The position numbers and the translations under genes were made by a program. Positions 47,939 through 58,905 of a stretch of 64,000 bases of DNA are shown here, in pieces. The stretch is from Ifrita kowaldi. Its lineage: Eukaryota; Chordata; Aves; Passeriformes; Cinclosomatidae. Numbering within the stretch: the stretch's first letter is position 1; each line of letters starts with the position of its first letter. The notes below the pieces were generated by a model, which had not been told where the DNA came from, did not search any database, and was given only the letters and a program-made list of their open reading frames with translations. The stretch covers positions 1 to 64,000 of the forward strand of contig VZRS01009494.1 in the NCBI GenBank assembly GCA_013398055.1, given 5' to 3'.

Positions 47939-50900
47939 CAAGAGCATGCAACAGCTGGGACAAAACATGCAGCATGAAAAAGAACACATTTCTTCTACAT
48001 TAACCTAGATAATACAGCAGTGTACACACTAGTACATGCTACTGTCCTTTAATGTCACTCATGTTATTCAATTTAAAAAACATAAACAGTTTGATTTGGT
48101 TCTTTCTAATATTAGTGTGAGACAATAGCGTTCACATATATAATGTGTTATCTTCTACTGAAAGCTTCCCTAAGGTGTAAAACTTCACAGAATGAAGAGT
48201 CAGACTGTTTTGCCTTTATGTTAATTTTCAAAAATAATTTAGTATGCAAGAGTCACCCACAAGATCTGAAAAACCATAAATATACATTTGCTATATAAAT
48301 AACAAGATGACTAATGGGCAATTAGTGGAAAAGAGAATCAAAGGAAGCAATATCTGATAGCATTCCTAAAGAAAATCATGGTGAATAAGTAAAAATAAAA
48401 TAATATTAAAAAAGGAGGATTATATAATCACCTTGTTGCTGGAAATAGTTAAAAAATCAATGATAGCATCAGTTGCAAGACAGTGACCAAGAGCTTATAG
48501 CAATTGTTTGCAGCAAGTGTTAGTAATTACTTATTATAGAAAGACTGAATGTACAACTTCTAGAAACTTCCTGAAGTGATATGCATTACAAGTTTATTAG
48601 TGTGCTTGCTCTTCCTATTTGTGCCAGTTTTCTGACTCAAAAAAACATTCTACCGTGTCTTCAGACACTACAAATGAAGGAAACAGGAAAAAAATAACAA
48701 TTTAATACCTCCCCCATCCTGTACAGCTCCTCCTCACACACCCCATCCTGCTTAAAACTTAGGTAACAAAGGATGGAATTAAACAGATACATGAATATTG
48801 CAAGGGAGGAATTAGCTTTAGTTTTGCCTGTACAAAACGGATAGGATATAAAAGTCTTTTTGATTAAAACCTGAAGATCAGGTGCAACATTCCCACTCTA
48901 ACTCTGTCAACTGACTTTCTTCTCTGTATCTTAATTTTTCTATCTGGAAAAATAGATGTAACACTTCCTTAACAGCTGTTATAGGCCTTAGTTGAATAAG
49001 AGGATGTAAACACCATCAATAATGAAAAAACATGGTAATTTTATTTAAGTTTTACTAACTCAATATTTTTCTGATTAAATTAATATGAATCTCTAAGAAG
49101 ATATTATTATAAACAATAATATATTTATTGCCTATAAATAATAAATGTCTACTACCATGCCTTTTTTCTAAAGTATGAACTGTTTGGTACTTTAATTCAA
49201 TCTGACTCACATGAAGAGCTTCAGCCTGGCATAATTTTAAGCATGTGTGTAGAAGCTAATAATAAGTAGAATACACTATAAAAAAGGCAAAGTCATTTTC
49301 ATTGGGCTTCAGTAGTCTAACTATGTACCTTAAAGCACTGCATCTTCACATACGGATCAAAAGTGAGCCCTTCCACAAGCAGATAAAACCATTTACTCAC
49401 CCAGGTTCAATTTTGAGAAATAAGACTGCATAAACATATAAACTCCAGCAGTTTCGTGGAAATTAATTCTTCTGACAAACACTAAACAAAATTCCTAGTC
49501 TCCAAGATTCAGCAGGTACTATGAAGCTCAACATTTAGGGACAGCAGCTGCTCGCTTTTTATGACTTAACAACTTGTCAGCAAGTGTTTGATTATTCTCA
49601 AGTAAATGTTGAACTCAGAAAGTTATAGCAGTGTTAACTGCAGAAAATGGGTAGAAGTTCATTCTTAGCACAAAGAAGGGTCTAAAAACCACTTCACCAG
49701 TAGTCTGGTTGTTCCATTCTACAAACTGCTGAACTTAATCTTCTTTTTCTGTCTAGAAGATACTGACAAGCACACAAGTCCATTAGGAGTCAGAAACTAA
49801 TTTCCCCCTTCACTTACGCTCAAGTTTGGCGAATCACTTGGACATGCACTGACTTGTGAGCTCTACTAAACATTAAAGCACATGCTTAAAATTAAACACG
49901 TGTTTCAAGGTTATTCTCCATTTGAACAGAATTCAGCTCACGTTTAGGTTCCTACTGCACAGAAACATTAGAGACTGCAAATTTCCTAAAGCCAAAAGAT
50001 TCAGTCACAGAGAGCAGCTCTGATGAGACTGAAATTCTTTGAAGAACCTCTTAAGCCAACTGCTAATGCATATCAACAACAAAAATAACAGCTCAACCCC
50101 TTAAGACACACTGAAAAAAGGATTTGCTCAGGTAAGTTGTTTGGATCTACAAGAAGATGAGCATTCTTTCTGACTAAAGTTGAATAAGGACATATATATG
50201 TGTGCATATATATACACATATATATATGCATGTATTTGTAAACAGTTGTAATTTCATTGGTAACACATGCAGTCTGAATTAATTTACCAACACTTTGCAG
50301 AATTATATCCTCTGCCTAAACAATGCAAAGTTTTGATTAAGTCAATTTATCTGAATATTTCACAGCAGCAATCCATGACAATTTAAGTCAGAAATTGAAA
50401 TAACACCCACAATACATTCTTCTTCAGGAAGGATCTTACATAAATCACTCCAACTGCCACATGCAAAGCATGCAAGGATAAGTATTGCTAAGAAGGCCAT
50501 TTATCACATCAAGGATAAATTCACCTTTCTGTCTTTGGAGCTTTTTACAGAAATACATCAGCCTGACCTTTTTTTTCTTTTTCTGATTTTTTTTCTGTAG
50601 CAAGAAAATCCTGGCATTTTATGTTAATTCAAAGTGCCTACAGTGAGCATAATTCAAATGATGTTGCTGTGACCAATAAGATTAAAACCGGATGAATTAA
50701 AGCATCTATAAATAGAAGAACATTCCTACCTTATGCATTTTTTTCAGATTCTATGAAGTTTTAGACTGGCCTGATTTCTTCTGTATCCTTCATTACATGA
50801 TCTACCATCCCTTTTAACAGCTATTCCTTCTGACAAATCTTTTCCCTATGGGACTGATGCTTGATTTGACAAAGAAAGTTCTCTCTTTTATTTATACCCT

Positions 50901-53900
50901 CCTCGTAAACAACTACAGTTTCCACAGTCTATAAAACACACTAGATATATTGTACGAGAAAAACGACAACAGGGTAGAACTCTGGGGTCACAGTAGTCTA
51001 ATTTGTAGTGAATATGCTACTTAGGTGGTAATACCCCATTGAAAAATAATGGCTTTATTTTAGTTTAAAATGTAGAACCACACTGATTCAGGATGGTAAG
51101 CCTCTTCTGCAGTCTAGGAACGATTTGGGGTTTTTTGCTGTTGTGGTTTGAGCTTGGGTGTGTAACTCACTTCCAACCATGCAGGCTCCCTCAAGGACAG
51201 TCTTAGTCCTGTGAAAAAATACAGTAGACAATTTGCTGACTCTGATGCCAAGTCTAATTTTCCTGAATGGTAGCATAATAATAGTTTAAGAGAACTAAAA
51301 AGTATAGAAAAGATTCAGGGCTGAACAGCTGCTCTAAGGGGAAATACTGTACAGAGGGTACTCTCAGGATACACACATTCCTCATTTTACTGAGTTTATT
51401 CCTAGTATCATTTCTGCACAGCTTTTCAGAGTAACTCTTTTCTATACTTAAAAATAAATCAATTAGTATTCCAACTTGACCTCAACAGAGAAAGTCTGCC
51501 TTAGACATTGTTCTCTTTAAGGTTTTGGTTACAGAAGCAGTTGAACACTATGCCCTGGTCTAGCCACAGAATGTCTGTAGCTCCTTTGCTGTCTTTGCAG
51601 CAACTCATGTACTTCAGGTTATGAACACAAGTCAGTGTTCCACTGAATGAGCTCAGAGATCTGGAAGTCTTACAGGATTGACTCCTGTACAATAAAGCCA
51701 TTAACCTTAAAAGAAAAACTACGTTGATTTCAGTACTTTTGGTATACCATGTCTTTGAATATTTGAGAGCAAATCACCTGTTAAAGCTCTTGCACATCTT
51801 CAGAGCTGCTTTTTTTCTGACTCTCTTTGGTACAAGTCATTTACTGCAGCTGCGTTATTTGATGTTTCAGTTCATCTACTATATTAACAGCTTCACTTTG
51901 GGAATTCAACATAGTTTTCATATCTTCTGTGGTACCAAAATTTACATTTCAAGTAGCATAAATAACTTGCAGAATTTCCAATATCAGTGACTACTAACAT
52001 GAGAAATACTTTAGACTGACATTAATGAGCATCTTACCTGCTTTATGCAGGATTTCCTTTTCTTGATGTGAATTTCTCTCTTTGACTACACTTAGATCTT
52101 CTTCCTCTTTTTTCACTATACATTTTGATCCCAGAATTTCTTGCTGTGTTCGCTTAAGCTACACTTCCAAATCCTAAAATATGTATGACATTACTTCCAC
52201 GTTTATTACATATGTAATTTTCTTGTGATAAGGAATAAATGGTCATTTTCTCTCTTGGCATTCCATGACATAAATCACGTACAGAGCTGGTTTAAATGCA
52301 TTTTTTGCTCTTCCATACCCTTAAACTGCCTCTGCTGCCAGAATATTTGTGATGTGGAGCCCTTCCCTCACATGTAGTTGGCATCATTTTAAAGTGAATA
52401 CCCACCAATAGTTACCATCTAAAAGATGTCTGAGATTATCCTAAACTTGAAATAGGTTATGCTTCTATTAATTTCATGACAACTTATACCAAAAGTTAAT
52501 GAATATTAGTTAGGGTGTTTTTCAGTTGCTGAAATACAACAGTTTGTAACATAATCCATTATACAGATGCCTAAACTCAGAAAAAATTGGGTCATACAGA
52601 CTTTGCTGGGAGTTGTCTTTCCATAACTAAAGGAAAAAATTTGAATCACATTTAATGTTCTGTTTCTGGAGGTTCTAGTTTCAGTTTCAGATGTCTAGCC
52701 TAATACTGCAATACTCACTCAGATAAAATTGCCATTTGTTCCTATATGAACGACAAGTAAAACCTCAGGGTTAAAACTAACTTGTATTTAACACACTCTC
52801 TGTAGCTCAAAACTTCAAGGTAAGATTTTTACTTTTACTTCTGGCATATATGCCAGAATTCTTCCAAAACTAGACTGAACAGATCAGACTTAATGACTCA
52901 TCAACCTTTGTATTCTCCTTTCTACAGTAATAATAATAAATGTGCACTAATGTAATGACGTTCATCTTAAGGTCTCAAACCTCTTAGAACACACTAAGGA
53001 GAAAACAGAAAAAATCATCTTTTTGAAACAACAGTCCTTTCACCTTTCAAGCCTTATAATAGCTTTTCCTGCTAGTATTTACTAATGCTCAAAGGTATTT
53101 CTGATTAAAAAGATGTTTCTATTTCCCTGTCTGCCATTGTCCATAGAAGTCTGAAAAAAATGTATTTAATGGTGTCATAAGAAATAGACAATTTAGAAAG
53201 GAGAAACTTCTATTTTTTTTATTTAAACTGTAAAGAAACAGAAAATAACATCATGTCTAACCCTTTCCCTCCTTCCAGATTTATCCTAGTCTGAGGGTAT
53301 CTCTTCAAAGATTCAAGGCAATATGCTCCGTTGGTATGTAAATCAGCCTCATTCCACAGACTTAGAGGATTTAAAATGTACGAGTTGATCATATGTCCTT
53401 CAGAAAATATTTCTGTTTTATCCAGTTGATACTGAATTTAGAAAATAAGTTGCTAATGACACCACCCTCTTATTTCCACTTCCTATCATATTTTACATTA
53501 TTTATTCCTAAATTACTGCATTTCTTATACAATAAATCAGAAGAGTAAACCATGTGCCTAAATTCTCATGTGTTTATTCTTCATTTTTCCTAAAGCACCC
53601 ACAAAAAAAAAATCAAAGTCTTCCTTTCTCTCTTCCCCTCTAATGCTTCCAACTTCTACAGAGCCAGGATACTTTATAGTATAGAAACAGATATTACAGA
53701 TTGACTTGATTTAAAAAAAGGGCTTATCTGCATCTCTGCCATCTCTTCATTGTATCGTCTCCACTTTTCTGTAAAAGATAGAGGTTGTTCTGCTACAGAT
53801 CTACACACTGAGACAATGAAATCTGAATAATGTTGGGGAAGGTGTATTCAATTTATCCTCTGATCTTGTAAAACAAAGAGGCAGTAACTGTATTGAAGGC

Positions 53901-55797
53901 TGAACTCCCTCTAAGAACAGCCTCAAAGAAGTGGCTCAGAACTCTGCATCATCAGCAAAATGATAGTGGCAAGCAAGATGTGAGGGCAGATGGTGAAAAC
54001 ATTTAAGAGCTGTCTTGGAAGAACGCAGCTGACTGGGCTGACCCTGCTCTCTGCAGAATTCTGGGGCTCTCTTCCTCTAAAGGAAGTAAATCTTCTCTCC
54101 CATTAGGGAACAATTTCTGTTATTCTGTAATACTCCAAGTCTAGACCTTCAAGGTGTTTTCTTATCCAATATGCAATATTGCTGTCGTAGGGCTGGGGGC
54201 ATGTCTGGTAGGTGAGTTTATGTGATGTAAAGGACCAAAAGTATCAGAAGGAAGCTGAACTGTTGAGTACAGAGCATGGCTGGCTGCTTCAATTTCAGCA
54301 CTGTTCATCAGCATCTCTCCTGCACTCTGACCTCATGTACCAAAAGCAGCTGTTTGGCAGATTGCCTGTGACATGCCAACCACTGAGACTACATCTGACA
54401 CATGATTCAACCAGGAAGGGTCTGCAGAACTGTGCTGCAAAAGCGTGAGATACACAGCAGTGAGGGTGGGCAGGCAAAGTGCAAGGTGAGAACTAATGGC
54501 AAAAGTCTCATGGCTCAGCGCATAAAAAACTTCACAAGTGTAAAGGACGCTTCATTAAATGGCACTTGGTACAAGGCACTGCTGCAAGAGTCATACAAAG
54601 CACTTGATTCCCAAACTGCCAGTTCAGGTCTCCCTGTTCATATCCACGCACTGAGCCATTTGCAACCACAAGGAAAAAGGAGAAGTACTCTGTAAACACT
54701 CATTGGTAGCAGTAGTGCCTGCTTGCTGTTCTTGTCACATTTCTGGGCAGGAAAGGTAAAATTCTGTTCAACCAACAGATAAATTTTACCTCACCCGTCC
54801 CTCAAGGAATACAGTCTAGCGTTCAAAGTGTTCTCCTAATGAGTTACTAATCATCTTAACTCTTTAAAGCTGTCAGCATTATATCACTCCTATCTCCTTT
54901 CTAAGCCTCTAAAACTGCTTTACTGCTTAAAATGCATTTGAATCAACATATTTAAAAGATCCTCCCCTCCCAAATTTTAAAGAATTGATAATTTTCACTT
55001 TCTCAGGCAGAGACAGGGATTACAGTCTCATACTCTACCTGTATTCTCTCCTTCAGCTTCTGGGAATGCTTCTTCCTCTCATTTATCTTCTGGCATTTCT
55101 CCTCTAGGTCTGCTTCCAGCTTCTTTACCTGCTGCAGCAAAAAACCTTCCTCAGTCTCTGAGCTCTTCTTTTGCTCTGTTTTTTTTTGCTGACAGTTTGT
55201 TTCTATCACAGACTGCTGCATAGCTTTTTTCAAAGTCTCTTCTTCTGTCTCATAAGGGGCTTGCAGTTTGCTTGTTTTCTGAGTATATTCTTCAGTTGCT
55301 TTCTGGTTCTCACTCTTCAGGTTTTCCCTCTCACTTATTACAGTGTTTCTTTCCACACTACATTTTTCATCTAAATTTGCTTTTGTATCTAGACTTTCTC
55401 TTCTAAATGCTTTGCATTCATTTAGCAGTACATCAAACTCCTGATTTAAATGTAGAAGTTTGTTTTCAAAGCCTGCATTGGTATCTACTGTGTCTGTAGA
55501 AAGGCCCGTCTGTGCTTGTTTCACCTCTGTTCTTGACTCCTTCGCTTCTGCTTGCTTTTTACACAATATTAACTCTGCCAAGGCTTCTTCCTTCAATCTC
55601 TTGTGTTGTGCTACTGAAATTTCAAGGGCCTGAATATGCTTTCTCAGTAACTGTTCTTCTTCAACTTTGCTTTTACACTGGAGAATTGTTTCTCTTGTCT
55701 CAGCAAGAATATTCTGAATTTCTTCTTCATGAGCCTCTCTCAGAGCCTGTATACTGTCCTCATGTTCATCATTCTTAGTATTCAGGGCATATATCAC
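31796..55797 (-). CDS. FAM184B: FAM184B coiled-coil protein, partial (exon 1 outside the window)
   Basis: Exons in transcript order are 55797-55039, 52173-52038 (with a stop), 47897-47787, 42864-42652, 41414-41261, 40090-39978, 39552-39368, 36290-36138, 34690-34573, 34388-34284, 33611-33409 and 31886-31796. The first encodes the FAM184 family start (VIYALNTKNDEHED..) and 253 coiled-coil codons. From 47897 to the TAA at 31796-31798 all ten exons are in phase and open for 481 residues. The conserved tail has RNRSFSFNP, LTPSMK, VPSRVVSVPNLASYAK and a final EWFTKYFSF. The product is a long, Glu/Lys/Gln-rich coiled coil; its function is not established. Compared with human FAM184B as I recall it (~1060 residues), a few hundred residues are unplaced: the N-terminal exon and internal exons between 52038 and 47897 and probably between 47787 and 42864. 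The gene converges on MED28. Confidence 0.9.
33058..33155. repeat. 56-base poly-T followed by TG-rich simple repeat, with one n
   Basis: A run of 56 T (33058-33113) is followed by G, six T, an n at 33121 and an imperfect (TG)n tract. It lies in the last FAM184B intron. The length of such a homopolymer is unreliable, and the n marks a contig join. Confidence 0.9.
33606..33617 (-). promoter_or_regulatory. FAM184B: Tandem (NAGNAG-type) splice acceptor
   Basis: On the minus strand the intron end reads AAGCAGCAG before AAGAAAATGGTTGAG. This offers three AG acceptors three bases apart, with exon starts at 33614, 33611 or 33608. All keep the frame and add or drop one Gln at a time after MK. I chose 33611 because it gives the same length as the human protein as I recall it. 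Confidence 0.6.
37097..37199 (-). other. Candidate alternative exon of FAM184B
   Basis: This 103-base minus-strand segment has an AG acceptor after a T-rich stretch (TCTAATTTCAAG) and a GTAAAC donor. It is open in one frame only: GEKSFMDLLAFPEAF, then QKQVKQAWEYTKKKIGENRR. Read this way it accepts phase 1 and leaves phase 2. It cannot follow exon 39552-39368 in frame, because that exon leaves phase 2. It could follow exon 41414-41261 and join 36290, replacing two exons. The main path 39368 to 36290 is in phase without it. The amino-acid composition looks real, but I cannot match it to a known protein. Confidence 0.3.
38110..38132. repeat. Poly-A run with an embedded n
   Basis: A run of about 23 A is interrupted by a single n at 38124. 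It is intronic in FAM184B and probably a join or an ambiguous homopolymer length. Confidence 0.85.
38484..38686 (+). mobile_element. CR1 LINE 3' end
   Basis: It matches the CR1 3' region: GGTTGGATATTAGGAAGAAT, a GGAATGGGCTTCCCAG segment, GATCTCAGAGGTCTTTTCCA and a degenerate terminal repeat. It is antisense to FAM184B and intronic. Confidence 0.85.
39976..39977 (-). promoter_or_regulatory. FAM184B: GC splice donor (GC-AG intron)
   Basis: Exon 40090-39978 ends ...CAACAG and is followed by GCAAGG on the minus strand. Splicing there leaves phase 0, exactly what the next exon (39552, starting GAAGGAAGT after TTCTTAG) needs. No GT nearby gives both a good donor and the right phase. CAG|GCAAGG fits the consensus of the minor class of GC-AG U2 introns. 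Confidence 0.7.
42865..47786 (-). other. FAM184B: FAM184B intron, possibly hiding an unplaced exon
   Basis: A ~4.9 kb AT-rich interval between in-phase exons. It contains one CR1 insertion. Human FAM184B as I recall it has extra sequence at this point, for which I find no convincing exon here. Confidence 0.5.
45427..45920 (-). mobile_element. CR1 LINE fragment, ~0.5 kb
   Basis: It begins with the complement of the CR1 3' end (GAGTTGGAAGGGACCCACAA, GGATCATCGAGTCCAACTCC). It continues through CTCTTCTCCAGGCTGAACAG and TCAGCTGCTCTTCATACGGC-type CR1 segments. It is in the same orientation as FAM184B. Borders are approximate. Confidence 0.9.
47901..47940. repeat. Poly-A and AAAAG simple repeat
   Basis: A poly-A run passing into repeated AAAAG units lies directly upstream (minus-strand sense) of the acceptor of exon 47897. 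On the minus strand it is a strong pyrimidine tract and so may contribute to that splice site. Confidence 0.8.
50190..50235. repeat. TA-rich microsatellite
   Basis: Imperfect alternating TA with interspersed TGTG and ACAC steps. It is intronic in FAM184B. Confidence 0.8.
52038..52173 (-). pseudogene. FAM184B: FAM184B exon with in-frame TAG
   Basis: On the minus strand an acceptor (ATTTTAG) is followed by GATTTGGAAGTGTAGCTTAA and so on to a GTAAGA donor. In the frame set by exon 55797-55039 it reads DLEV, stop, LKRTQQEILGSK and onward as coiled coil. Human FAM184B, as I recall it, continues from KERIQ with DLDVQLKE, so the stop replaces a Gln codon (CAG to TAG). The exon is 136 bases and leaves phase 1, which does not match the next recognisable exon. 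It may be a decayed exon, an allele, or a base error. Skipping it joins 55039 to 47897 in frame. Confidence 0.65.
52174..55038 (-). other. FAM184B: FAM184B intron
   Basis: About 2.9 kb without a recognisable exon or repeat. Short ORFs near 54200-54700 have no coding signs I can identify. Confidence 0.5.
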
Positions 55798-57251
55798 CTA
55801 TCAAACAAGAAAAATAGAAAAGTAAAGTATCTTGTGAACAGTAGCCATTAATCCAATTAGTGTATTTATCAAGGTGTTAAACACTAAAAGATAATTACAG
55901 CTATAGATTAATATTTTTTTTTGTGGTGGTGGCTCTTTATGTTGTTTTGGGGGTTTTTTTTCCACTAGGAACAGAAGGGACAATTATAAACTGCAAAACC
56001 TTATAAGAAAGGAAGACAATACTGTGACAAACAATATTTTTCTTCACTTTTTGTCAGAAATTTCTTTTTTATTCTAGCTAAGTTGTCACTTCATATCACT
56101 AGTTTGATCTCTAAGACAAGGAAAGAAGTTGGGTCCCTTGTCTAGCTAACCAACTCCTTATTTGAAGACCAGTTCTTCTGACCTTCAGTGTAGCAGGACT
56201 ACCAAAGGCCACATTGCCTTTAGCATGACAAAGTGCTAGGGACCAGTAGTGGCAAATCTGAACAGTGAAACCTGATGCCTGACATCCAGTTCACGTGGAC
56301 CAAAATCACTTTGTGATGTAAATGAAAGTATGAAAAGCAGATTAAATTCTGCACTCCTGGCTCCAGTCAAAACACCATGGAAGATGCACGTCTGGAAGCC
56401 ACATTCCTGACAAGTTTGTTTGGTCAGCATTTCAGGGTAGGTATTACCCGACTGCAAGCACCTTTTGACTTGATTCTGGGAAGTGTTCAGGCAACGTGTT
56501 TCAGGGTTTTTCCCCCATCATTTCAGTAACAGCTATAAATCTCAAAACAGATTCTAGCAGATCCAAGCGATTCTCTGATGACAATAAGTAATTTTTCCAA
56601 ACAACTGATTTAAACCCTGTAATGCTTTACTTTCTTTTAAAAAATGCAGAATAATAATTCTCATGGCTGTAAGACATTACTACCCTAAGCAGGCTTCATC
56701 TGTTACCATAACATACACTAAATATCTCTCACAGGAGCTGTTGTACAAGCACCCTACTATTTTTTCAAAAATAAAATGCAATTAGAAGCCCACAGTAGTC
56801 TGAAATGAAGAGTAAATATCCATGTTAAATTTACAGGACAACTACACATAATTGCATGACACAGTAACTGCCTTGAAAAGACACATGCTTGTCTTTTCAG
56901 ATCTCCACTAAGACATACGGGGGCTAATCCAGTTTCTACTGGACGTAGTTATCTAACTCAAGGAGAACAACACATTATGTATGAAGGTTTTCCACTTGCT
57001 TGGTTGGTTAGGGTTTTTTAGGGATAAATTACTGCTCTAAAAAACTAGGTTTGGAATTTGTACACAAGTTTTGACAGATATTTTCAGTCTGGCCTGAGCC
57101 CACAGAAGTTAATCAAAAGACTCTTAGACAATGTTTAATAAAATCGTAGCCTTAAGTAAGTAGATAAATAAATAAATACAGAAACAAAGTCACAATTATG
57201 CTAGAATTGCGGCCCTATAATCTTCAAGCCTTCATCAGGGCAAGTCTCAAT

Positions 57252-57382
57252 TGAGAGTCCAGTAAGTGTCTTGACCAGAATAAGTGTCACAAGCCTGAAA
57301 TGTGTTATATAAGTCCCGAAGATGTCTTCAGAATTATTGAATTTGCTTATCTATGTCCAACCACTTTTTGTGCTGTCTGTAT
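57252..57382. repeat. Dispersed repeat, copy 1
   Basis: It shares the order and spacing of GAGTCCAATAAG-, AATAAGTGTCACAAG-, GATGTCTYCAGAA- and CTTTTTGTGCT-type blocks with 60884-61012, about three quarters identical by eye. The family is not identified; an old LTR is possible. Confidence 0.7.
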
Positions 57383-58867
57383 ATTAATAACATATTGAAT
57401 TTCAATCAATCATAAATGAAAGCAAACACACAAATACATCTTGTGTGTAGTCAACTTCCTCCCTGGCAGTAATGAATTAGGTACAGAAGCCTTAAAAAGT
57501 CACAAATGCAAAACATGGTCTGAATATATTTCTGGATAAACATTTGACAAAACAGAGTAACAGCATCATATTTCAGAAGTATATGAGATAAGAAGTTATT
57601 ATCTACATTTAGATAGGTATATTCTGGGCCTTAGATTACAAGCCGTTAATTCTTCTCTGTTATTTTTAACCATTTTCCTTTGAAATGGAAATAGTTACAG
57701 TATACTGAGCAGATTTCTTCATCTCAGTAACTAAAATCATTCCATGAACAGTTCTTATCTATTCAAGATAGACATTAAAACTCCAGGAAGGTTAGTCTTG
57801 CTCACATTTTCCACACTTTTTTTTTTTCCTGGTGACCAGTAATTAGGTTGGGCAACTCTTCAGTTAACTAGGTCAGATGCTGATGATCATATTTCTGTAT
57901 TTCATTCCACCAGTAAAACAGAAATTAACATCCAGCCTTTGGGACTCAGTCTTTCACTCAATAATAAATTTATCTAGTAAATCACCATGGCCTGTCTCAT
58001 ACTATGTTGTGTTCAGGATTCCTCTAAAATCTGACTCACTCATACAGGTTTCCCGAATTCCACTAAGCATTAGACTACCACCAGCATTTTAAGTGAGTTA
58101 TCTAAAACAATGGAAGAAACTGGCTTCCCTGCCCCACCTATTATTCCTGCACTTCTGTTCAGTAGCGGCTACAACCACAATGAAGCATTTTGACTTGCAT
58201 GCCCTTAAATTTAATCTTCAAGCTCGAGTGCTGAAACTGACTCCTCCATATCTTAACCTTCTTAAAAGATTTAATTTTGAGATGGCTGCTGCTCTGTACT
58301 TTATGAAATTTAAGCCCTTCACACATGCCTTTCACTCCCTACTGAATACAGCTACTATATTCCTATTCCAGATACCTCATTTTGAAGACTGCAGTTATGC
58401 GAGATGAATCCGGTGCTTTATGTGCTGAAAGAAAAAATGCTGAAAAATTATTTCAGACCTGCACCTTGTGAGTGTACACTAATGTGGTATAAATCTCTTA
58501 ACAGTTGTGTCAATAAACAGCTTTCAATAAGCAGCTCTAAAACTAATTTTTTGACAGTACAGACAGAACAGCTTTCAAATGAAAAGAGTACATCACTGCT
58601 CTTGGAGTCGCTAGCATAATACCAATGGCTTCTGCCTCCTTACAGTTCTCCAAAACCAAATGGATTGGGAAACACTGTACTGAATTTATAGCACCTGAAT
58701 GTTGTATGGCAGGTTGGTAAAAACACTATTACACACACACACTTGAATATGAACAGTGCAGTGAATGCAAATAATTCTTATTTGTCCCATTTTATCCTCC
58801 AAATGCTGTAAATCTAAATAACGTTTCCTTTCTCATTTTCCTTATGGTGATATAAAATAACAAACCA

Positions 58868-58870
<3 letters not shown>

Positions 58871-58903
<33 letters not shown>
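58871..58903. repeat. Poly-A run of 33
   Basis: Uninterrupted poly-A in FAM184B intron 1. I see no recognisable retrotransposon body attached. Confidence 0.9.

Positions 58904-58905
<2 letters not shown>

Larger units (their letters stand above)
47898..52037 (-). other. FAM184B: FAM184B intron interval, expected to contain at least one more exon
   Basis: A ~4.1 kb AT-rich interval. The exon on its right leaves phase 1 and the exon on its left accepts phase 0, so at least one exon should lie here if the gene is intact. I could not find one. It contains an AAAAG simple repeat (47901-47940) and a TA-rich microsatellite (50190-50235). Confidence 0.5.

Noticed and set aside
50730..50900. A minus-strand candidate for the missing FAM184B exon with a GTAGG donor
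   Set aside because: The best frame has two internal stops and leaves the wrong phase for exon 47897, and similarity to the expected coiled coil is weak.
54212..54695. Plus-strand ORFs of 78 and 97 codons
   Set aside because: They are antisense in a FAM184B intron, with no recognisable domain or splice structure.
55171..55778. Plus-strand ORFs of 67 and 88 codons
   Set aside because: They are shadows of the FAM184B coiled-coil exon on the other strand.
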